Source: an uncultured Erysipelotrichaceae bacterium (GTDB taxonomy: Bacteria; Bacillota_I; Bacilli_A; RFN20; CAG-826). Taken from it: a DNA stretch of 7,243 bases. Shown piece by piece: positions 1 to 4,771 of this stretch. The notes under the pieces are model-generated. The model was not told the origin of the DNA. It ran no database searches and was given only the letters and a program-made list of their open reading frames with translations. Where the stretch lies: assembly GCA_900321535.1 (NCBI GenBank), contig ONWJ01000003.1:1-7243 (forward strand), read 5' to 3'. The position numbers and the translations under genes are program-made. Every line of letters begins with the position of its first letter. Position 1 is the first letter of the stretch.

Positions 1-286
1 ATCCGACTGTGAATTTTTCGACCTGTCCCGCCAGCCCAACGGACCAAGCTTATCGCCTTCTGTTACGCCTATCCCCTGCCAAGGCGCTAACGCAGGAGTA
101 GACGTGCTCGTCCGCGATGCGCGGATCCTCTAATGGGAGCTCAATTAGGCGCGAGCTGCTGCCATGGCGTTGCCACGGAGCATATAAGGTTTGACAGTGT
201 TGCCAGTTATTGTTTTTTGGTGTTTAGGGTCACCACCCCACTGCAATCTAAGACCAGCATTTCCCCGTCAAAACCTGTACGGCCCC
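1..286 (-). ncRNA. ssrA: tmRNA (transfer-messenger RNA), 3' end cut by the window edge
   Basis: tmRNA rescues stalled ribosomes: it enters the A site charged with alanine, then serves as a short message that tags the unfinished protein for proteolysis. Read on the minus strand, the RNA starts at 286 with GGGGCCGTAC, then GGTTTTGACGGGG, the usual tmRNA acceptor strand and D-loop-like segment. A compact H-type pseudoknot fits PK1: GGGT (238-235) with ACCC (230-227), interlocked with GGTG (234-231) and CACC (222-219). An A-rich stretch and AATAACTGGCAAC follow, the resume region typical of Bacilli. After the tag stop codon there are further stems: CCGCG/CGCGG (124-120 with 116-112) and GTTA-G-CGCC/GGCGTAAC (91-83 with 69-62, one bulged G), in the place of the later pseudoknots. 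The T-arm and CCA end, perhaps 70-100 nt, lie outside the window, so acceptor pairing cannot be checked. The identification rests on motif order recognised by eye. Confidence 0.87.
145..204 (-). other. ssrA proteolysis-tag reading frame
   Basis: This is the mRNA-like part of the tmRNA. Taking the resume codon as GGC at 204-202, by analogy with the TAACTGGCAAA context of Bacillus, the frame encodes GNTVKPYMLRGNAMAAARA and stops at TAA (147-145), with a second in-frame TAG 15 bases further on. With the tRNA-borne alanine the tag would have 20 residues. Most known tags end in LAA or a close relative; this one ends in ARA, which is odd. The resume codon is assigned by analogy, but the in-frame TAA directly after an Ala-rich stretch supports it. 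Confidence 0.75.
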
Positions 287-309
287 ACAGAAAACACTTG
301 TCGGCGATT

Positions 310-337
310 ATTGTACTGATATCTTGGTGAAACTCAA
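310..337 (-). promoter_or_regulatory. probable ssrA promoter
   Basis: On the minus strand TTGAGT (337-332) and TACAAT (315-310) are separated by 16 bases, close to a sigma-A/sigma-70 promoter. Transcription would start near 303, giving a pre-tmRNA with about 17 extra 5' nucleotides. RNase P is known to remove such leaders from tmRNA precursors. The position and orientation relative to ssrA are the main support. Confidence 0.6.
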
Positions 338-347
338 TATCCAAGAT
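321..347. repeat. 7-bp inverted repeat over the ssrA -35 region
   Basis: ATCTTGG (321-327) and CCAAGAT (341-347) are perfect inverted copies around a 13-base centre that contains the ssrA -35 hexamer. It has no U-tract, so it does not look like a terminator. It could be an operator or chance. Confidence 0.35.
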
Positions 348-461
348 TTCAAAAAATCACTGCAAATCCCCTTTATTTTGAATTCTTACCGCAGATTTTA
401 AATTTCGCGTTCCTGTTTCATCCTAAATATCGGTCCGCTTGCAAAGAAAAATTACAAAAGC
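348..461. other. AT-rich divergent intergenic spacer
   Basis: This is the middle of the 262-bp region between ssrA and the regulator gene. It is AT-rich, has short A and T runs, and lacks a credible reading frame. I see no terminator, riboswitch or strong promoter here. TTGCAA at 439-444 has no -10 at a workable distance. Confidence 0.4.
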
Positions 462-505
462 AAGGCGTTACAATAAACGCCAAGAAAGCGCTAATAATCG
501 GCCGT
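462..505 (-). promoter_or_regulatory. putative SARP-type operator upstream of the regulator (tandem 11-bp boxes, minus orientation)
   Basis: On the minus strand two adjacent 11-bp units are TTAGCGCTTTC (494-484) and TTGGCGTTTAT (483-473). The second is identical in all 11 positions to the unit at 1417-1427 upstream of the operon. The preceding 11 bases (505-495, ACGGCCGATTA) match the unit at 1406-1416 in 7 of 11 positions. On the plus strand the facing sequence at 464-469 (GGCGTT) makes a 6-bp inverted repeat with 476-481 (AACGCC), and a TACAAT lies inside it (469-474). Binding by the adjacent gene's own product, and so autoregulation, is inference. Confidence 0.55.
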
Positions 506-535
506 AGGGGTAGTTTCTTTTCGCCATAGAATAAA

Positions 536-541
536 TATAAT
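536..541 (+). promoter_or_regulatory. candidate -10 element for the regulator gene
   Basis: TATAAT is a perfect -10 hexamer, but no good -35 lies 16-18 bases upstream, so an activator may be needed. Transcription would start near 547-549, at or just before the GTG start codon. This would give a leaderless mRNA, which fits the absence of any Shine-Dalgarno sequence. Confidence 0.4.
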
Positions 542-548
542 TCGAGAT

Positions 549-1352
549 GTGACACTACATGCCATTTTCGCAAGCAACGACGCTTCTTTCTTTGACCGCT
601 GTCTTTCGATCGTCCTCAAAGAAAAAGACCTTTCTTATCGCTTTTTCCAAAACGATTTAGAGCAAGTCGTAAACTATTGCAATCAGAATCATGTCGACTT
701 CGCTTTTCTTTCTTATCCCGAAGATGAACTGCTTGTTCGCATGGCAAGCGAACTTCGAAACAACTTCGACAACATCCAAATTTTCCTCATCGTTACTCCA
801 ACTCAAAAGAATCATATACAAGCACAACACAACGACCCGAAGATTGTTATCGTGGATCAGGATTTCAATCACGATGTATTTGAAAATTGCCTTACGCCAT
901 TTAAAAAAGAAAAGGCAAACGTTGTTACTTTTAAAACGTTTGGTCCCTTTGACTGCTTTGTAAACGGGGAGCGTGTCCACTTCGTCTCAAGGAAGAGCAA
1001 GGAGCTTCTTGCCCTTATGGTCGCAAATCCTAATTCGACTTTAGAAATGGAATATGTGATGTCCGCGCTTTGGCCGGATCATGATTTCGCACTGGCAAAA
1101 CGCCTCTATCGAGATGCGGTCATCAAACTAAGAAAAGTGCTAAATGAGCAGGGAATTGCAGACATTTGCAAATTTTATCGCGGTTGCAGCGTGTTAACTC
1201 CACGTGACGCAACCTGCGATTATTGGTCTTATCTAAAGGGTGAAGGAGACGACTTTTATTGGGGTGAATTCCTCCCCAGTTATGAATGGAGTCTCCCCTT
1301 ACAAATGAAACTCGATGAAATCAAAGCCAGAAGATCGAAACGAGGTGATTAA
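549..1352 (+). CDS. SARP-like winged-helix transcriptional regulator with degenerate receiver domain
   Basis: This is a probable DNA-binding regulator of itself and of the downstream operon. Residues 3-115 follow the alternating hydrophobic layout of a response-regulator receiver. The acidic pair is missing (SND at 9-11), and the phospho-acceptor position in the VDFAFLSY stretch is Ser55 instead of Asp, so phosphorylation is unlikely. Residues 126-218 form the winged helix: TFGPFDCFVNGE, RKSKELLALMV, ALW and RLYRDAVIKLRKVL match the SARP/OmpR-like domain of Firmicutes 'SAPR family' regulators. The tail (223-247: TCDYWSYL, WGEFLPSYEWS) matches the short C-terminal piece of that group. There is no long BTAD domain or ATPase. 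GTG at 549 is the start because the domain begins right there; the next in-frame Met is residue 66. The frame is open upstream to 498 without a better start. No ribosome site is visible. The overlapping ATG at 547 reads straight into TGA. The gene is more AT-rich than the operon that follows. Confidence 0.85.
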   Translation: MTLHAIFASNDASFFDRCLSIVLKEKDLSYRFFQNDLEQVVNYCNQNHVDFAFLSYPEDELLVRMASELRNNFDNIQIFLIVTPTQKNHIQAQHNDPKIVIVDQDFNHDVFENCLTPFKKEKANVVTFKTFGPFDCFVNGERVHFVSRKSKELLALMVANPNSTLEMEYVMSALWPDHDFALAKRLYRDAVIKLRKVLNEQGIADICKFYRGCSVLTPRDATCDYWSYLKGEGDDFYWGEFLPSYEWSLPLQMKLDEIKARRSKRGD

Positions 1353-1405
1353 AGAATTTACGAAGAAATAATCATGATAAACCCAAATGATGCTTATTCC
1401 GCTTC

Positions 1406-1449
1406 TTGGCGGATTGTTGGCGTTTATTTAGCGTTAAATTGGAATTGCT
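1406..1449 (+). promoter_or_regulatory. putative SARP-type operator: four tandem 11-bp boxes upstream of the operon
   Basis: Four contiguous 11-bp units run head to tail: TTGGCGGATTG (1406), TTGGCGTTTAT (1417), TTAGCGTTAAA (1428) and the weaker TTGGAATTGCT (1439). The shared core is TTRGCG. An 11-bp direct-repeat period, one helical turn, is the arrangement bound by SARPs and by PhoB/OmpR-type winged helices, with the last repeat close to the -10 as in SARP-activated promoters. The encoded regulator just upstream has this fold, and its own upstream region carries matching units. The repeat is seen directly; the binding protein is inferred. Confidence 0.65.
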
Positions 1450-1453
1450 GATT

Positions 1454-1462
1454 TATTATAAA
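1454..1462 (+). promoter_or_regulatory. candidate -10 region of the operon
   Basis: Overlapping TATTAT (1454-1459) and TATAAA (1457-1462) lie 4-7 bases after the last 11-bp box. No consensus -35 sits 16-18 bases upstream; that space is filled by the box array, as expected for an activator-dependent promoter. Transcription would start near 1466-1470, leaving a leader of about 40 nt. Confidence 0.45.
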
Positions 1463-1463
1463 T

Positions 1464-1483
1464 AAATACGAACAAATACGAAC
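1464..1483 (+). repeat. perfect tandem 10-bp repeat near the transcription start
   Basis: AAATACGAAC occurs twice without interruption (1464-1473 and 1474-1483). It lies at or just after the predicted start of transcription, ahead of the ribosome site. Its role is unknown. Confidence 0.5.
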
Positions 1484-1509
1484 GAGTCGTCAGCAGGAAA
1501 GGAGCTTAG

Positions 1510-2385
1510 ATGTCAGTCATTCTGCAAGGCAAAAGCAGCAACGGGCGCGATATTATTTTCATGCAAGACAACGGGAACAATGTTCCGGTCAACAAAATTG
1601 AGAACGTCCCTCTCGCCAATGCTTTTTATTCTATTTTGAAAGCCAATCAACCGCTCACCATCGACGGCGTCAAATACGCCGCAGGTCAGCCCATCGTTTT
1701 TGAATTCGATGGTGATATTGGCAATATGTCCGGTTATTATCGGCACGCTTATGGAGACGAAGGGGCCAGGGTTTTGGCGCATGCTGGCATCAGCACCTCC
1801 AATAACTATCAGCCAGAGCCAAAAGAAAAGCCAAGGCCAACGCCCACCCCAAAGCCACAGCCTCAGCCGACTCCTAAGCCGACACCAAAGCCGACACCAA
1901 AACCAACTCCGAAGCCGACACCGAAGCCCACCCAGCAAACAAGTTATTCCACACCATCTCAAGAGGTCGTGCGCGGAAAAGGCAGCGTTTGGTTTGGACT
2001 ATCCCTCGGTTTTTATATCGCCGGCCTTGTCTTCGGGTTTGTCGCATCTATTGTAGCGTTAATTTTCCTCACCAAACTGTTAGTCAATGTTTGGGCTAAC
2101 GGCGATAACATGTGGGCCCGTGCCATCAATGGAAACGTGATGGAGAAATTCACTGGGTACGGATTTACCGGCGCCCTTCTTCTACCGGTTGTCGCCTTCC
2201 TTTCTCTAAGCTCGATCAACTGCATCATCTGCCTGATCAAAATCAAGCAGCCGCGTGATCCCCGCCATAACGCGGCCATGATCATCGGTTTTGCGAATCT
2301 CAATATTTTCGCGGTGCTCGGTGGCTGGTTCCACTATCGCTTCTACATCACGCGTCGAAAAGCCATTCCGGTGGCAAGAAGATAA
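1510..2385 (+). CDS. three-helix membrane protein with soluble N-terminal domain and PTPK-repeat linker
   Basis: I do not recognise the family. Residues 1-95 form a compact, probably soluble domain with no signal peptide ([20 protein letters not shown]; later [20 protein letters not shown]). Residues 101-149 are a proline-rich linker with five exact PTPK units (120-139), likely stiff and extended. Three hydrophobic segments follow at about 160-187, 219-245 and 255-280, and the C-terminus is basic ([12 protein letters not shown]). The basic tail and lack of a signal peptide need not agree for three helices, so the side of the membrane holding the N-domain is uncertain; the cytosol is the simpler guess given the cytosolic partners. 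AAAGGAG (1498-1504) lies 5 bases before the ATG. It is the first gene of the operon and ends 12 bp before the GTPase gene. It may be a membrane tether or adaptor, which is inference only. Confidence 0.8.
   Translation: MSVILQGKSSNGRDIIFMQDNGNNVPVNKIENVPLANAFYSILKANQPLTIDGVKYAAGQPIVFEFDGDIGNMSGYYRHAYGDEGARVLAHAGISTSNNYQPEPKEKPRPTPTPKPQPQPTPKPTPKPTPKPTPKPTPKPTQQTSYSTPSQEVVRGKGSVWFGLSLGFYIAGLVFGFVASIVALIFLTKLLVNVWANGDNMWARAINGNVMEKFTGYGFTGALLLPVVAFLSLSSINCIICLIKIKQPRDPRHNAAMIIGFANLNIFAVLGGWFHYRFYITRRKAIPVARR
1867..1926 (+). repeat. 12-bp tandem repeat encoding PTPK x5
   Basis: Five in-frame 12-base units (first CCGACTCCTAAG, last CCGACACCGAAG) code for Pro-Thr-Pro-Lys. They differ mostly at third positions, so the amino-acid repeat looks maintained. 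The period allows slippage, and the linker length may vary between strains. Confidence 0.85.
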
Positions 2386-2397
2386 GGAGGAGATGTC

Positions 2398-3948
2398 ATG
2401 AATATTTTCGTAATCATATTCGGCTTATTGATGATCTTCTCCATCGGCCTTGGAGGCTATGCTTCCTTCGTCGGTATCATCGATGGCATCGCCAGCACCT
2501 TTGATGATGATGTTCATCACAAGGTTTATTACGGTAAAAAGGAACCGGCCAAAGTCAGCTGGTTCTTCGGTCCGTGCATGATGGTTTTCCCAGCCATCTT
2601 CCAGCACGCTTTCCGTCAAATCGTCAGACAAGTCCGCCAAATCAACCGCATTTGGAAACGCCTAATGAGAGGCTTCTTCCTCAAGAAACTCATCTTTGGT
2701 CCATTGGGGGCGATCCTCATCGCCTATCAATGGCCCGTCGGAGCGATTCTTGCCTTATTCTGGGCAACCGTCTTCTCCGTTATGTTCTTGGTCTTCTTGA
2801 TCGTTTTCTATCTCTTGTTCATCCCATTCTTTATCATCGACCGCATCTATTTGTTGCTCCGTGGCTATAAAAACCACTGCCCCAATTGCAACGAATCCTC
2901 CATCATCCCGCAGGTCGCTTGCCCTGAATGCGGCGCGGTCCATAAACACCTTGCCCCGAATAAATACGGTATCTTCAACCATCAATGCACCTGCGGCTGC
3001 ATCCTTGGCTCTACCTATTTAACCGGCAAAGGAAAGCTGCACACCATCTGCCCACACTGCGGTGAGCCTCTAAATTCTGGCGCGACTGTTCCATTCACCC
3101 TTCAGCTGGTCGGCGGAACCTCCTCTGGTAAAACCGTCTTCGTCGCGGCCATGATGGACCAAATCCATAAAGCGGCGTCAAAAAGCAAAACCAGGATCAC
3201 CCCTGTCCCATCTAGCCAAGCCAATTTGGCCGAACTCGATCAGTTCGTCAAACGCATTTCTGACCCAATGGCGACTGAAGGTAGAGACGTCACCTTCTAT
3301 TCTGAAATCTTCGAAATGGGCGGCGGAAAGGCCCCGATTAAGCTTGAGGTCGTCGATATCCCAGGCGAAATGTTCTCGGGTGAGGTTGCCCTTCAAGAAG
3401 GTATCCATAAGATGAGCCAGTATAAATACGCGAACGGGTTCATCTTCTTAGTCGACCCCTTCGCGGACGGCGATTTGCTGAGACAAGCCCCTCGCGATGG
3501 CACCTCCGTATCGCCGATTAGTCCATCCGAAGTCTTGGATAACTTCGACCAATACCTCATCGCTCAGAAATTTGCGAAGACCGACCAATTGATCACCAAA
3601 CCGATTTCCATCGTGGTCGCTAAATCCGATACCGAAGCGGTATCCAAGCTGTTGACCATCGAGATGATCAAAGAAGAATTCGAAGCCAATAAGGCCAGTT
3701 ATGGAAATAACTTCGACCGTTGCCGCGACGAGATGGTCAAACAATTCTTGATCTCCATCTCTCAGGCAGACCTCGTCTCGAAAGTGGAAGCAAGATTCAA
3801 AAACGCGCACTTCTTCCTCTCCTCCGCGATGGGTCATGCCCCTAATAACGACAAGCAATACGCGCCAGTCCAGGTCATCGAAACCGTCGATTGGATCATG
3901 TCACAAACCAAACCAGCGCTTTATAAACGCTTATTCTCCACCAAATAA
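2398..3948 (+). CDS. membrane-anchored zinc-ribbon P-loop GTPase
   Basis: Three parts are visible. (1) A membrane part: a hydrophobic helix at 1-28, a basic loop (73-91, rich in Arg and Lys) that should be cytosolic, and a long hydrophobic stretch at about 98-155, enough for two or three helices. (2) Cysteine pairs: CPNC (161-164) with CPEC (175-178) make one zinc ribbon; CTCGC (197-201) with CPHC (218-221) make a probable second. (3) A P-loop GTPase domain from about 232: Walker A GGTSSGKT (239-246), a DIPGE G3 motif (320-324), a hydrophobic FIFLVDP strand (348-354), AKSD as G4 (408-411) and SSAM as a G5-like motif (475-478). The G4 has Ala in place of Asn/Thr, so GTP preference is likely but not certain. 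The DxxGE motif and layout recall small-GTPase-like TRAFAC proteins, including bacterial 'DO-GTPase' types, but subfamily is not assigned. AAGGAGG (2384-2390) overlaps the stop of the previous gene and lies 7 bases before the ATG. It could gate or localise the Hsp70 module at the membrane (inference). Confidence 0.85.
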   Translation: MNIFVIIFGLLMIFSIGLGGYASFVGIIDGIASTFDDDVHHKVYYGKKEPAKVSWFFGPCMMVFPAIFQHAFRQIVRQVRQINRIWKRLMRGFFLKKLIFGPLGAILIAYQWPVGAILALFWATVFSVMFLVFLIVFYLLFIPFFIIDRIYLLLRGYKNHCPNCNESSIIPQVACPECGAVHKHLAPNKYGIFNHQCTCGCILGSTYLTGKGKLHTICPHCGEPLNSGATVPFTLQLVGGTSSGKTVFVAAMMDQIHKAASKSKTRITPVPSSQANLAELDQFVKRISDPMATEGRDVTFYSEIFEMGGGKAPIKLEVVDIPGEMFSGEVALQEGIHKMSQYKYANGFIFLVDPFADGDLLRQAPRDGTSVSPISPSEVLDNFDQYLIAQKFAKTDQLITKPISIVVAKSDTEAVSKLLTIEMIKEEFEANKASYGNNFDRCRDEMVKQFLISISQADLVSKVEARFKNAHFFLSSAMGHAPNNDKQYAPVQVIETVDWIMSQTKPALYKRLFSTK

Positions 3949-3962
3949 GAAAGGAGCACTTC

Positions 3963-4736
3963 ATGGAAAACGAAGAAACCAAGGTTGATGAAACCAAAGT
4001 CGAAGAGGAAGAAGAACTCAAACCTCTAGACGAACCCGAACCAGAAAAGCCTCTCGTCGAGGAAGAAAAGCCCGTCGAGGAAGAGGAAGAGAAACAAGAA
4101 GAGGAAAAGCAGGCTGAGCCCAATCCTCTTATCGATGCCCTTCATCTTGTGATGAACGCAAGCGAAGAAGACATCGCAAACCTTCCCGAAGAAGAAGCCG
4201 AAGCCTTCCGTGTTTGGGCAGCTAAAAACGTCGATCAAGCGATTTCGACTGACCTCAAATGGGTCAAAAACGCGATCACGACCTTATCCAACGTCATGAA
4301 AAAGAACTTGGATGAGAACGAAGAATTCCGCGTTTTGGCCAAGAACACATTGCAAAAGAATGTCGCGATTTTAGAAGATCAGGCCAAATACAATCTCTTC
4401 AATAAGATGTTCAAAAACATCTGCCAGATCTATTCCACCTATTGCTTTATCCTCAACAGTGAAATCGCAGATCCCAAGCTTCGCTCTAACATCGAAGGCA
4501 TCTTTGAGGAACTCGATATGTTCTTCGAGGATTACGAGGTGGAGAAAGTCACCGCGAAAGTCGGCGATGAATTCGATCCAACCGTGGCTAAAATCGCAGT
4601 CCGCGTTCCTACCGATGATCCCGCGTTAGACAAGAAGATCGCCCTCATGAAAGCCCCCGGCTTCAAGAAGGGCAAAGTCGTTCTCACTTACATGAGAGCA
4701 GATATCTATATTTATCAAGAGCCAACAGCTCAATAA
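3963..4736 (+). CDS. divergent GrpE-like nucleotide exchange factor with acidic N-terminus
   Basis: It probably releases ADP from the Hsp70 proteins encoded next. Residues 1-52 are very rich in Glu with Lys and Pro, and should be disordered. Residues 55-190 are mostly helical, the place of the GrpE dimerisation helix and four-helix bundle (IEGIFEELDMFFEDYEVEKV resembles the end of the bundle). The C-terminal part carries a GrpE beta-wing signature: VGDEFDPTVAKIAVRV (200-215) corresponds to GEPFDP..HEAV of GrpE, followed by LMKAPGFKKGKVVLTYMRADIYI (228-250) in place of QKGY.L.DRVLRPA.V.V. At 257 residues it is longer than most GrpE (about 180-200), mainly through the acidic tail and an extended helical part. 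AAAGGAG (3950-3956) lies 6 bases before the ATG, and the gene ends with tandem TAA codons. The match is by eye at low identity. The position directly before two hsp70 genes strongly supports it. The housekeeping grpE is probably elsewhere. Confidence 0.72.
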   Translation: MENEETKVDETKVEEEEELKPLDEPEPEKPLVEEEKPVEEEEEKQEEEKQAEPNPLIDALHLVMNASEEDIANLPEEEAEAFRVWAAKNVDQAISTDLKWVKNAITTLSNVMKKNLDENEEFRVLAKNTLQKNVAILEDQAKYNLFNKMFKNICQIYSTYCFILNSEIADPKLRSNIEGIFEELDMFFEDYEVEKVTAKVGDEFDPTVAKIAVRVPTDDPALDKKIALMKAPGFKKGKVVLTYMRADIYIYQEPTAQ

Positions 4737-4771
4737 TAAAACCAAAAACAGCATAGAAAGGAATATAAATC

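Noticed and set aside
2..133. Open plus-strand frame from the left edge to TAA at 131-133, possible end of a gene
   Set aside because: The same bases fold well as the pseudoknot region of the tmRNA on the other strand; lack of stops over 43 codons is expected in this GC-rich stretch.
1..286. ssrA as the integration site of a mobile element carrying the operon
   Set aside because: Integration uses the 3' end of ssrA, which is outside the window on the far side from the operon. No integrase or attachment repeat is visible here.
133..330. A 65-codon plus-strand frame starting at ATG 133
   Set aside because: It lies antisense to the tmRNA and its promoter, has no ribosome site, and the encoded sequence has no domain-like pattern.
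1353..1405. Rho-independent terminator after the regulator gene
   Set aside because: No GC-rich hairpin with a T-run is seen; ATCATGAT at 1371-1378 is only a short palindrome. Read-through into the operon is possible.
1353..1509. HrcA CIRCE element or other heat-shock operator before the hsp70 operon
   Set aside because: No TTAGCACTC-N9-GAGTGCTAA is present; the TTAGCG box at 1428 has no inverted partner at that spacing.
1867..1926. Short tandem repeats as a possible CRISPR or intergenic satellite
   Set aside because: They are in-frame 12-base codon repeats inside a gene, with no spacers.
1513..1962. 149-codon minus-strand frame rich in Arg, Trp and Leu
   Set aside because: It is the shadow of the PTPK repeat and the coding frame opposite; composition is an artefact of the repeat.
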